Origin: Merdicola sp905200315 | GTDB taxonomy: Bacteria; Bacillota; Clostridia; TANB77; CAG-508 | Length of the DNA stretch: 64,000 bases | Assembly (NCBI GenBank): GCA_902461935.1 | Contig: CABPZP010000002.1 | Coordinates: forward strand, 55,446 to 119,445 | Direction of reading: 5' to 3' | Shown: positions 1-7,603 of the stretch, one piece after another | How the letters are laid out: each line of letters starts with the position of its first letter | Numbering within the stretch: position 1 is the first letter of the stretch | Translations under genes and position numbers: made by a program | The notes under the pieces: generated by a model | Told to the model about the DNA's origin: nothing | Seen by the model: only the letters and a program-made list of their open reading frames with translations | The model's database searches: none

Positions 1-2
1 TT

Positions 3-866
3 ATAACAACAAAAATTGAGCATCCAGCTGTATTAAATACATGTAAAAGTTTAGAAAAAGATGGTTTTGTTGTTACATATCTTGGAGTAGATAAAGATGG
101 TTTTATAAGTTTGGAAGAGTTAAAAAATAGCATTAGAGAAGATACAATTTTAATAAGTATAATGTTTGCAAATAATGAAATAGGAACTATAGAACCAATA
201 AAAAAAATTGGAAGAATTGCAAAAGAAAAGGGAGTTATTTTTCATACAGATTGTGTTCAAGCTGTTGGAAATGTAAAAATAGATGTTAAAGAATTAGGAA
301 TAGATTTACTTTCACTTTCAAGTCATAAATTTTATGGACCAAAGGGAGTAGGGGCAATATATATTAATGAAAATGTAGAATTTGAGAAAATACAAGATGG
401 AGGACACCAAGAAAAAAATAAAAGAGCAGGAACAGAAAATATAGCAGGAATTGTAGGTTTAGCAAAAGCAATAGAATTGGCAGATAAGAATTTGGAAAAA
501 TATAATAATAAATTAATAAATTTAAGAGATTTCTACTTTGATGAAATAACAAAAAATATACCCAATGTAAAAATAAATGGAAGTAAAGAAAAAAGGTTAC
601 CAGGAAATGCAAATGTATCTTTTAAAAACATAAATGGAGAACAATTATTATTAGAATTAGATAGTTTAGGAATATGTGCTTCAAGTGGCTCTGCATGCAC
701 TTCAGGGCAAAGTGAACCATCACACGTATTAACTGCAATAGGATTAAATGCAGAATACATACAAGGCTCACTTAGAACTACATTTGGAGAAGAAAATACA
801 AAAGAAGATGTAGAATTTCTAATAAAATCTATAATTGAAATAACAAATAAAATAGGAAAAAAATAA
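3..866 (+). CDS. iscS: Cysteine desulfurase (NifS/IscS type), 5' end outside window
   Basis: PLP-dependent enzyme that takes sulfur from L-cysteine for Fe-S cluster assembly and tRNA thiolation. The frame is open from base 3 with no start, so the N-terminus lies upstream of the window. Visible landmarks are the substrate/PLP histidine in IEHPAV near the left edge, the PLP lysine in SSHKFYG (codon 327-329), and the active-site cysteine in the flexible loop SSGSACTSG (codon 696-698), which marks group I desulfurases. The C-terminus looks complete. A scaffold or tRNA-sulfurtransferase partner may lie upstream but is not visible. Confidence 0.93.
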   Translation: MTTKIEHPAVLNTCKSLEKDGFVVTYLGVDKDGFISLEELKNSIREDTILISIMFANNEIGTIEPIKKIGRIAKEKGVIFHTDCVQAVGNVKIDVKELGIDLLSLSSHKFYGPKGVGAIYINENVEFEKIQDGGHQEKNKRAGTENIAGIVGLAKAIELADKNLEKYNNKLINLRDFYFDEITKNIPNVKINGSKEKRLPGNANVSFKNINGEQLLLELDSLGICASSGSACTSGQSEPSHVLTAIGLNAEYIQGSLRTTFGEENTKEDVEFLIKSIIEITNKIGKK

Positions 867-880
867 TGAGTATAAAATAT

Positions 881-913
881 AAAAACAGAAGAATGATAAT
901 ATTCATTCTTCTG
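881..913 (-). terminator. Intrinsic terminator between convergent genes
   Basis: Perfect 11-bp stem (886-896 with 903-913) and a 6-nt loop. On the minus strand the stem is followed by a run of T (complement of 881-885), so it mainly ends the minus-strand gene at 924-1586. It could also stop the desulfurase transcript. Confidence 0.8.
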
Positions 914-923
914 CTTGATGTAA

Positions 924-1586
924 TTAAGATAAAGTAAATCCAATTCTAGAAAGACTTTCTTCAATTTCGGTTCTGCATTCTCTAGAAAGTTCGTAAAGTA
1001 TTAAAGTATTTTCTAAACACAAATCTTCAATAGTATTGATTCCTTTCCTTTTTAAAATATTATAGCTTTTTGTTGAAATATTGAGTTTAGAAATTGGATC
1101 TTTAAGTGAAATTTGATTTCTCTTTAAATTTTTTAATTCATTTCTAATATTTTTTTGCTTTACTTCTAATTCCATAGAATAATTGGTTAAATATTTTTCA
1201 TAATACAAAATTTTTCTGAACTTTTGTAAGGTTGATGGATGTCTCAATCTTTTTAAAAGTTCTGCTTCAGTTTTACATGTTCTTTTGGAAAGCTTTATTC
1301 CAAGTTCAGTTGCAGTTTTTTTAGAACTTTTGTAACCTAAAAGACAAAATTCTGAAATTATAATCCGCTGTTCCTGATCTGTAAAGGTGCTAATTATATT
1401 AGATGTAATATTTTTTAGTTCATTATAGTCACATTTATCAAATTTTGCACTTTCAATGGTGTCTTTTCTAAATATTGCTAACATTAAGCAACTAAGCCCA
1501 ATAGCAATATTTTTCTCTTTTTCCGATATGAATAACTTATTTTTATAAATCATAAGTTTTTCTTCGGTAAAAGCTTTTCTGTTCAT
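924..1586 (-). CDS. Sigma region 4-like plus RpoA C-terminal-domain-like protein
   Basis: 220 aa. Residues about 62-127 resemble region 4 of sigma-70 factors: a helix-turn-helix ending in EAELLKRLRHPS, close to the hallmark C-terminal motif of primary sigma factors. Residues about 163-218 resemble the RNA polymerase alpha C-terminal domain (SYNILKRKGINTIEDL, then a second helix pair), similar to this window's own RpoA C-terminus. No sigma region 2 is visible, so it is unlikely to be a normal sigma factor. A DNA- or polymerase-binding regulator is an inference. Strong SD (AAGGAGGT) before the ATG. Codon 74 is CGG, read in frame. Monocistronic, with its own terminator and a plausible promoter. 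Confidence 0.7.
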   Translation of the reverse strand: MNRKAFTEEKLMIYKNKLFISEKEKNIAIGLSCLMLAIFRKDTIESAKFDKCDYNELKNITSNIISTFTDQEQRIIISEFCLLGYKSSKKTATELGIKLSKRTCKTEAELLKRLRHPSTLQKFRKILYYEKYLTNYSMELEVKQKNIRNELKNLKRNQISLKDPISKLNISTKSYNILKRKGINTIEDLCLENTLILYELSRECRTEIEESLSRIGFTLS

Positions 1587-1676
1587 AGTAGTACCTCCTT
1601 GATAATATTATTTTATTGCACAGTAAGTTACAATTATTATGAATACAATTACTCTCCTTTCATTTTAGTAACATCA

Positions 1677-1705
1677 ATTTTATAAAGGCAAAAAGCCTAA
1701 AACAA
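1677..1705 (-). promoter_or_regulatory. Predicted promoter of the sigma4/alphaCTD-like gene
   Basis: On the minus strand TTGTTT, 17-nt spacer, TAAAAT. The spacer contains a small palindrome (AGGC-N5-GCCT) between the -35 and -10 boxes, a possible operator. It leaves a leader of about 85 nt before the start. Confidence 0.45.
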
Positions 1706-1750
1706 TTGTATTTTATCATAGTTCACATAAAAATAAAAGCTTTAAATAAA

Positions 1751-1784
1751 AAAAACGGTGTAATTTTTTATTTACACCGTTTTT
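1751..1784 (-). terminator. Terminator of nfeD-stomatin operon
   Basis: 13-bp perfect stem (1751-1763 with 1772-1784). It lies 6 nt past the stop codon and has a T tract on the minus strand. Confidence 0.9.
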
Positions 1785-1789
1785 TGAAC

Positions 1790-2695
1790 TTATTTATCCT
1801 TTTTATCAACTAAAATTTCTTTTGCTGCACCTAAGCTTGAAAGAGCTTGTGTTGCTTCAAAAGGAATGAATACTTTGTTGGCTTCTCCTTTTGCAATTTC
1901 TTCTAGAGCTTCTAAAGATTTTAATTGTACTAGTTTTTCATCTGGATCAGATTTCTTAATTGCATCATAAATCATTTTTACTTCTTTAGCTTTAGCTTCT
2001 GCTATTTTTTGAATTGCTTCTGCTTCACCGGCAGCTCTTCTTATTTGAGCCTCTTTATCTGCTTCAGCTTCTAATATTGCAGCTTCTTTTTTACCTTCTG
2101 CTAATGTAACTGCAGATTGTTTTTCACCTTCTGCTTGTAAAATTAATGCTCTTTTATTTCTTTCTGCATTCATTTGTTTTTCCATTGCATCTCTAATGTC
2201 TGCAGGTGGATTAATGTCTTTAATTTCAACTCTGTCTATTTTACATCCCCATTTGTCTGTTGCTTCGTCTAGAATAACTCTTAATTTTTGGTTAATACCA
2301 TCTCTTGAACTAAATGTTTCATCTAAGTCCATTTTACCAACAATATCACGAATTGTTGTAATTGCTAAATATTCAATACCCTTTTTCAAAGATTGAATTT
2401 CGTACACTGCTTTAGCAGGATCTGTTATTTGATAGAAAACAACAGTATCTATAGTAATTGTAACATTATCTTTAGTAATAACTCCTTGTGGTGGAATGTC
2501 CATTGTTTGTTGTTTTAAACTAACAACACTACGAACTCTGTCCATAAATGGAACGATAATTGTAAGACCAGCATCAGCTACTTTATGAAATTTACCTAAT
2601 CTTTCTATAATGTATACTTCAGATTGTTTTACAACTTTAATTGTTTTATATGCTATGAATAAAATTATTAATAATAAAATAATTAAAAACCACAT
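1790..2695 (-). CDS. SPFH/Band 7 stomatin-like membrane protein (QmcA/YbbK type)
   Basis: About 301 aa. One N-terminal membrane helix (MWFLIILLLIILFIAYK), then a Band 7 domain from VVKQSEVYIIERLGKF to about residue 175, an alanine/glutamate-rich coiled coil (AEGEKQSAV, AEADKEAQIRRAAGEAEA) and a short tail. Such proteins oligomerise in membrane microdomains and often affect membrane proteases. I place the start at the fourth codon of the longest ORF: the SD GGAGGTG is only about 2 nt from the upstream ATG but well spaced for this one. It follows nfeD by a short gap, the classic NfeD-stomatin operon. Confidence 0.9.
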   Translation of the reverse strand: MWFLIILLLIILFIAYKTIKVVKQSEVYIIERLGKFHKVADAGLTIIVPFMDRVRSVVSLKQQTMDIPPQGVITKDNVTITIDTVVFYQITDPAKAVYEIQSLKKGIEYLAITTIRDIVGKMDLDETFSSRDGINQKLRVILDEATDKWGCKIDRVEIKDINPPADIRDAMEKQMNAERNKRALILQAEGEKQSAVTLAEGKKEAAILEAEADKEAQIRRAAGEAEAIQKIAEAKAKEVKMIYDAIKKSDPDEKLVQLKSLEALEEIAKGEANKVFIPFEATQALSSLGAAKEILVDKKDK

Positions 2696-2727
2696 AACAT
2701 ACACCTCCTTAAAAATTTTAAAATCAA

Positions 2728-3171
2728 TTAATTTTTTGTGGTAGTTTTAATTGTTTTTACTAAAACTTTAACACCATCAATTGAAAGGATTTCAACTTTG
2801 CTATCTTTTGGTATTATTTCGTTGTTATCTGTTTTGGCTGACCAAATTTCTCCACCAATTTTTATTTGACCTTTTCCATTTATAGAATCAATATCTTCTG
2901 TAACAATAGCTTCTTTTCCGATAATTGAAAAAGCATTTGTTTTTTTAGAATCTTTTTCAGAAGAGTATTTATTAATAAAAGGTCTAGTTAAAAACATAAG
3001 TAATGTAGAACTAATAAGGAAAACAGCAGATTGAATTATAATACTATCTGTTATAAAGCTTGTAATTAAAGCTAAAAGAGCCCCAACAGCAAACCAGAAA
3101 ACTAAAAATCCAACAGTTACTGCTTCAATAGCTAAACAAATACCAGAAACTATTAACCAAAATTTCCACAT
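2728..3171 (-). CDS. NfeD family protein (short form)
   Basis: 147 aa. The N-terminal half carries hydrophobic segments (LIVSGICLAIEAVTVGFLVFW; IIIQSAVFLISSTLLMFL). The C-terminal half is an OB-fold-like NfeD domain (IIGKEAIVTEDIDSINGKGQIKIGG...VEILSIDGVKVLVK). It lacks the serine-protease part of long NfeDs. First gene of the operon with the stomatin-like gene; this pairing is near-universal in the family and suggests the two act together in membrane organisation. SD AAGGAG precedes the ATG. A TATAAT-like box on the minus strand (3204-3209) may be its -10. Confidence 0.88.
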   Translation of the reverse strand: MWKFWLIVSGICLAIEAVTVGFLVFWFAVGALLALITSFITDSIIIQSAVFLISSTLLMFLTRPFINKYSSEKDSKKTNAFSIIGKEAIVTEDIDSINGKGQIKIGGEIWSAKTDNNEIIPKDSKVEILSIDGVKVLVKTIKTTTKN

Positions 3172-3269
3172 AATGTTAATCTCCTTTTTACAACATTAAT
3201 CTTATTATACTATAAAATAAGGGAAAAATAAAGAGAAATTTTAAAATTTAAAGTTAAGATAAAAAATGC

Positions 3270-3343
3270 TTGAATTTTCTTTATAAATATAGTATAACAA
3301 AAACATATTGTAAACAAAAAATTTACAATATGTTTATTTTTTT
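3270..3343 (+). promoter_or_regulatory. Promoter-hairpin-T-tract unit, copy A
   Basis: TTGAAT (3270-3275), 17-nt spacer, TATAAC (3293-3298), then immediately a 14-bp perfect hairpin (3301-3314 with 3322-3335) and a T-rich tail. Predicted transcription would start at the foot of the hairpin and end after it. Two related copies lie at 4294 and 58603. Confidence 0.5.
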
Positions 3344-3635
3344 CAAACAAATTTATTTCAATGTGATTTTTATTCTAAAAAATCCAAATGAAAAACAAAT
3401 CTAAATGAAAGGAGGTAAAACAGAAACAAACAGGTAAAAATTATAACAAAATCTTGAATAAGAAAATACAAATTGTTATAATAAAGAAAGGAAATTTTTG
3501 AAATTAAAAAAAAATATTAGATTAAAAAATTATGATTATTCAAAAGAAGAATATTATTACATAACAATATGCATAAAAAATAGAAAAGAATTATTATCAA
3601 AAATTATAGTTTGCAACGAAAATAAATTAATAAAT

Positions 3636-3740
3636 GTAGGGGCGGACGTCTCTGTCCGCCCGAAACAAAATAAAAATAACATTAAAATATTTAACAAACA
3701 TAAATTAGACGTTGTAGGGGTCGGCGTCCCCGACGACCCG
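3636..3740 (+). repeat. Two REP-like hairpins inside the RAYT remnant
   Basis: 3636-3662: GTAGGGG foot, stem GGCGGAC/GTCCGCC. 3711-3740: GTAGGGG foot, stem GGGTCG/CGACCC. Both are in the + orientation and sit inside the coding remnant. Confidence 0.85.
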
Positions 3741-3891
3741 AAAAAATACATATTAAATTAACAACATATGGAGAAATTATAGAAAAACAAATAAAAGAAA
3801 TAAATAATATTTACAAAAATATAAAAATAGAAAATTATATAATAATGCCAAATCATGTGCATATGATTATAGAATTAGCAAGACAAGAAAA

Positions 3892-3919
3892 CGGGTCGTC
3901 GAGGACGCCGACCCCTACA
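3892..3919 (-). repeat. REP-like hairpin, reverse orientation
   Basis: Reverse complement of the GGGTCG/CGACCC class with its CCCCTAC foot. It marks the broken 3' side of the RAYT remnant. Confidence 0.85.
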
Positions 3920-3947
3920 AAATGGATTCGAGGAGAGTGAAGAAAAA

Positions 3948-4232
3948 ATGGCAGAGAAGAAAAATAAAACCTTAGAAAAAGCAAGAAAAGAAATGACATA
4001 TCTAACAGGAGATGAAGAAATAAGAAGACTAGCAGAACTAAGAGAAAAATGGGAGATGGATTGGAATAGCTCTATGGATTATTCAAAAAAAGAAGGAATA
4101 AAAGAGGGTGTAACCGAAGGAAGAAAAAAAGAAAGACTAGAAAATGCAAAAAAAATGAAAGAAGAGAAAATACCAACAGAAACAATCATGAAAATAACAG
4201 GTTTAACAAAAGAAAAAGTAGAAAAGCTATAA
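3948..4232 (+). pseudogene. C-terminal fragment of Rpn/PD-(D/E)XK nuclease-transposase family
   Basis: 94 aa matching only the tail of Rpn-type (recombination-promoting nuclease, PDDEXK) proteins: MTYLTGDEEIRRLAELREKWEMD, then the basic KKEGIKEGVTEGRKK linker and the C-terminal AKKMKEEKIPTETIMKITGL...EKVEKL helix-turn-helix-like motif. The nuclease core is absent. Weak translation signal. It lies beside the RAYT remnant, so this stretch looks like a graveyard of mobile genes. The same tail occurs in the gene at 22785-23357. Confidence 0.65.
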
Positions 4233-4293
4233 AACTATTTAAATTATAAAAAATATAATATAAATTTAACTACAAAATTTAAATAAAAAACGC

Positions 4294-4358
4294 TTGAAAA
4301 ATTTAACTAAATATTATATAAATAAAACATATTGTGAAAATAATATGTTTTATTTTTT
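4294..4358 (+). promoter_or_regulatory. Promoter-hairpin-T-tract unit, copy B
   Basis: TTGAAA (4294-4299), 17-nt spacer, TATAAA (4317-4322), then a hairpin (4324-4333 with 4342-4351) and a T tract. It lies directly upstream of the GH18 gene, whose SD follows within 20 nt, so it could act as an attenuator for that gene. Confidence 0.5.
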
Positions 4359-4381
4359 AGCAAATAAAAGAGGAGATTCAA

Positions 4382-6067
4382 ATGAGAAGAGATAAAAGAG
4401 AAGCATCAAACAAAAGAGGAAAAATAATAAAAATAATAGTACTAATAATTATAATTATACTTATGGCTTTATTAGTATGGCTTAAAGCACCAGATTATTA
4501 TGTTAAAGAAGTTAAAGGCAAAACAAACTTAGTAATAAATAACAACAATGTTACATCAAAAATGAAAGATGATGTTTATATTGATAGCAAAGGAGTAATA
4601 TATTTATCTATAAACGATGTAAAAAATTACTTTGATAAATATATTAATTACGATGAAAGTTCAAATAGATTAATTACAACTTCGGATACAAAAATAGCAA
4701 CATTAATTAAAGATAAAAAAAATATAGATATTAATGGTGCAACAGTAAGTATTGCAAGCACAGTAATTGAAAAAGATGGAAAAATATATATTCCATTTTC
4801 AGAACTTGCACAAAATGTGTATAACGTTGAAATTGAACACAAAGAATCCACAGATAGAGTTGTTATAGATTCTTTAGATAGAGAATTAAAAAAAGCTGAT
4901 AGCAAGAAAAATATAAAAGTAAAATATAAAGCAAAGAAATTTTCTAAAACACTAGCAAAAGTAAAACAAGGAGAAAAAGTAGTTGTTATTTCTCAAGATG
5001 ATAAATGGAGTAAAATAAGAACAGAAAACGGCATTGTAGGATATGTAAAAAATAAAACAATTGCAAATTTAACTTATGTTAGAGAAAACATGGAAGAAAC
5101 AAAACAAATAAATGGAAAAGTAAATTTAGTTTGGGATTATTATTCAGAATATGCAAAAGCTCCAAATAGAAATGAAGAAAATATAGAAGCTGTTAATGTA
5201 TTTTCACCATCATTTTTCTATCTTGAGAAAGGTAGCGATGGAAAAGTTTCAGAAAATGTAAATCAAGAAGGTAAAGATTATGTGGAATGGGCACATAATA
5301 ATGGATTTAAAGTATGGCCAATGGTTTCTAATAACTCATATTTAACAACAACAGAAGGGATTTTAAATGATTACACAAAAAGAAGAAAATTAGAAGATGA
5401 AATAGTTAGAGTGGCAGAAGAATATAATGTTGACGGTATAAACTTAGATTTTGAAAATATGAATAAAGCAGATAAAGATATGTATTCTAGATTAGTTATA
5501 GAACTTGCTCCAAGGTTAAAAGATTTAGGGAAAACTTTAACTGTAGATGTAACAGCACCAGATGGCTCTGAAACATGGTCATTATGTTTCGATAGAGATG
5601 TTATTGCAGATGTTTCAGACTATATAGTATTTATGGCATATGACCAATATGGAACAGGAGGAAATAAAGAAGGAACAACAGCAGGATATAACTGGGTTGA
5701 AAATAATGTAAAAAAATTTATAGGACAAGAAGCAGTAGCAAAAGAAAAAATAATATTAGGAATACCTTTATATACAAGATTATGGAAAGAAGATAATGGG
5801 AAAATAACAAGTAAAGTTGTTAATGTTAAAGATGTAGATAATACTATTCCAAACGATGTTCAAAAGAAATGGGACGATGAACTTAAACAAAACTATGTTG
5901 AATATACAGAAGGAAGTGCAACCTACAAAATGTGGATTGAAGATGAAAAATCTATAACAGAAAAAATTGGATTAGCAAAAAAATACGATTTAGCAGGAAT
6001 TGCATTTTGGGAAAAAGATAGAGAATATGAAGGATTCTGGCAATTTGTTGCAAATGAATATAAATAA
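4382..6067 (+). CDS. Membrane-anchored glycoside hydrolase family 18 protein with SH3-like domain
   Basis: 561 aa. Cytoplasmic basic N-terminus, one membrane helix (residues about 17-34), a copper-amine-oxidase-N-like stalk (about 45-170), a bacterial SH3 domain (about 178-230, YKAKKFSKTLAKVKQGEKVVVI...GIVGYVKN), then a GH18 barrel. The family motif DxxDxDxE appears as DGINLDFE with D351, D356 and E358, so the catalytic acid is kept. The architecture resembles YaaH/YdhD/SleL-like N-acetylglucosaminidases acting on peptidoglycan; cell-wall turnover is the likely role, a sporulation role only a guess. SD GAGGAG precedes the ATG. A strong terminator follows. Confidence 0.87.
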   Translation: MRRDKREASNKRGKIIKIIVLIIIIILMALLVWLKAPDYYVKEVKGKTNLVINNNNVTSKMKDDVYIDSKGVIYLSINDVKNYFDKYINYDESSNRLITTSDTKIATLIKDKKNIDINGATVSIASTVIEKDGKIYIPFSELAQNVYNVEIEHKESTDRVVIDSLDRELKKADSKKNIKVKYKAKKFSKTLAKVKQGEKVVVISQDDKWSKIRTENGIVGYVKNKTIANLTYVRENMEETKQINGKVNLVWDYYSEYAKAPNRNEENIEAVNVFSPSFFYLEKGSDGKVSENVNQEGKDYVEWAHNNGFKVWPMVSNNSYLTTTEGILNDYTKRRKLEDEIVRVAEEYNVDGINLDFENMNKADKDMYSRLVIELAPRLKDLGKTLTVDVTAPDGSETWSLCFDRDVIADVSDYIVFMAYDQYGTGGNKEGTTAGYNWVENNVKKFIGQEAVAKEKIILGIPLYTRLWKEDNGKITSKVVNVKDVDNTIPNDVQKKWDDELKQNYVEYTEGSATYKMWIEDEKSITEKIGLAKKYDLAGIAFWEKDREYEGFWQFVANEYK

Positions 6068-6075
6068 TTATTAAT

Positions 6076-6116
6076 AAAAAACACTTATGTAACATACAAT
6101 TACATAGGTGTTTTTT
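6076..6116 (+). terminator. Terminator whose 3' arm contains the next gene's SD
   Basis: 17-bp stem (6076-6092 with 6100-6116) with one G-T pair and a T6 tail. The 3' arm contains AGGTG, and the ATG of the next ORF follows the T tract directly at 6117. Confidence 0.85.
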
Positions 6117-6914
6117 ATGGTTAAATATATTGAAAATAAAAAAATGTTTTTTAGAAAATTAAAAGAAGAAAATAATAAAATTTTTATTTCAAAAATAAAT
6201 AGAAATATAGCAAAAAAAGTTATAAAAAAATTAAATAAAAATGAAGTAAGAAATATTGTATGTGATAAAGAAATTATGAAAAGTGAAGAATTTAAAAATT
6301 ATTTATATTCAAATAAAATTTATATATATAATGGAATAAAATTATACAAAAACATATTGCAAAATATATTTGAATTTATTGAAGAAAAAGGAATAAATTT
6401 AAAACAGAAAAGTGCAGCAATTTTGGTAAATGATAATAGTGAAATAAACAGAAAAATTATTTATAATGTTACAAAATATTTTAAACAAACAACAATAGTA
6501 ACAAACAATGTTAGAAGATTTTTTAAAATAGAAAAAGAACTAGAAGAAAGCGGAATACCCATAAATATATCAAATAATAAAAAGAAATGTTTAAGAAAAA
6601 AAGAAATAATAATAAATATAGACTTTCCAAAAGAATTAATAAATAAATATAATATATATGAAAGGGCAATTCTAATTAATATAGAAGAAAATATAATAAT
6701 TTCAGATAAAAAATTTAATGGAATTAATCTAAATTATTATGAACTAGAATTAGATGAAAAATATAATAAATACGAAAAATTTGATAAAAATATAGTAGTA
6801 GAAAGTATGATTATTGAAAGCAAATTAGAAAAATATAATACTTTAAAGATAAAAAATTTAATTGGAAATAGAGGCATTATAAATGATGAAGAATTTAAAA
6901 AAATAGTAGTATAA
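6117..6914 (+). CDS. Hypothetical protein
   Basis: 265 aa, lysine/asparagine/isoleucine-rich, not recognised. No membrane segment or known catalytic motif. The middle (KSAAILVNDNSEINRKIIYNV) followed by repeated beta-like segments (TTIVTNN, EIIINIDFP, AILINIEENIII) suggests an alpha/beta Rossmann-like fold, but this is only a pattern impression. A GTG nine bases upstream extends the frame; I prefer ATG 6117 because AGGTG is spaced six bases before it. That SD is buried in the preceding terminator stem. The greA promoter begins just after the stop. Confidence 0.6.
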   Translation: MVKYIENKKMFFRKLKEENNKIFISKINRNIAKKVIKKLNKNEVRNIVCDKEIMKSEEFKNYLYSNKIYIYNGIKLYKNILQNIFEFIEEKGINLKQKSAAILVNDNSEINRKIIYNVTKYFKQTTIVTNNVRRFFKIEKELEESGIPINISNNKKKCLRKKEIIINIDFPKELINKYNIYERAILINIEENIIISDKKFNGINLNYYELELDEKYNKYEKFDKNIVVESMIIESKLEKYNTLKIKNLIGNRGIINDEEFKKIVV

Positions 6915-6916
6915 AC

Positions 6917-6945
6917 TTGACAAACCAATAATAATATTCTATATT
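6917..6945 (+). promoter_or_regulatory. greA promoter
   Basis: Consensus TTGACA (6917-6922), 17-nt spacer, TATATT (6940-6945), giving a leader of about 35 nt with a strong SD (AAGGAGG). Confidence 0.8.
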
Positions 6946-6986
6946 AATGAGGTATTAAAATTACATAATCATAAGGAGGAAACATT

Positions 6987-7463
6987 ATGGAAGAAAAAGA
7001 AGTTATATTAACACAAGAAGGTTTTGATAAATTAGAAAAGGAATTAGAAAAATTAAAAACTGAAACAAGAGCTGAAATAGCAGAAAGAATAAAAGTTGCT
7101 TTAGGTTTTGGAGATTTATCTGAAAACTCTGAATACGATGAAGCAAAAAATGCTCAAGCAGAAAACGAAAATAAAATTGTTGAATTAGAAAAGAAATTAA
7201 GACTTGCAAAAATAATAGATGAATCAGAAATAGATACAAAAACAGTACAAGTTGGAAATACAGTAAAAGTATTCGATGAAGAATTTGATGAAGAAGTAGA
7301 ATACACAATTGTAGGTTCAACAGAAGTTAATTTAGCCGAAAATAAAATATCAAACGAATCACCTTTAGGAGCAGCTTTATTAGGTAAAAAGAAAAATGCG
7401 GTTATAGAAGTTCAAATTCCAGATGGAATTGCAAAATATAAAATATTATCAATAAGAAAATAA
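6987..7463 (+). CDS. greA: Transcription elongation factor GreA
   Basis: 158 aa, normal length. The N-terminal antiparallel coiled coil (LTQEGFDKLEKELEKLKTETR...FGDLSENSEYDEAKNAQ) carries the conserved DLSENSEYDEAK tip with the acidic residues that reach into the RNA polymerase secondary channel. The C-terminal FKBP-like domain includes VGNTVKVFD and ESPLGAALLGKK. It stimulates cleavage of backtracked RNA. It has its own promoter and a terminator shortly after the stop, so it is monocistronic. Confidence 0.97.
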   Translation: MEEKEVILTQEGFDKLEKELEKLKTETRAEIAERIKVALGFGDLSENSEYDEAKNAQAENENKIVELEKKLRLAKIIDESEIDTKTVQVGNTVKVFDEEFDEEVEYTIVGSTEVNLAENKISNESPLGAALLGKKKNAVIEVQIPDGIAKYKILSIRK

Positions 7464-7472
7464 TAAAATTTT

Positions 7473-7497
7473 GGGTTGCAAATATGCAACCCAATTT
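7473..7497 (+). terminator. greA terminator
   Basis: GGGTTGCA, 4-nt loop, TGCAACCC (7473-7492), then a T-containing tail. Confidence 0.8.
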
Positions 7498-7528
7498 TAA
7501 TAAAAATGTAAAAAAATAATAGAGAATG

Positions 7529-7560
7529 TTGTAGGGAGTCGACGCCTCTGTCGACTCGAT
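7529..7560 (+). repeat. REP-like hairpin
   Basis: GTAGGGA foot followed by stem AGTCGAC/GTCGACT around loop GCCTCT. It sits between greA and the broken LTA-synthase-like gene. Confidence 0.8.
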
Positions 7561-7603
7561 AAAAAATAAGGACATGGAAAATTATACATAATAGAGGAAA
7601 TAA

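Larger units (their letters stand above)
3498..3940 (+). pseudogene. Decayed RAYT (REP-associated IS200-like tyrosine transposase)
   Basis: Frame 1 (3498-3761) reads KNIRLKNYDYSKEEYYYITICIKNRKELL, the N-terminus of TnpA_REP proteins. After two REP hairpins the reading continues in another frame with TTYGEIIEKQIKEINNIY and MPNHVHMIIEL, which holds the HUH metal-binding pair (HVH). A third REP in reverse orientation follows, then a stop. The C-terminal half with the catalytic tyrosine is missing, so the gene is dead. Its association with REP hairpins identifies the family that probably spread them. Confidence 0.8.

Noticed and set aside
924..1586. A normal sigma factor
   Set aside because: No region 2 for -10 recognition, and the C-terminal module is alphaCTD-like.
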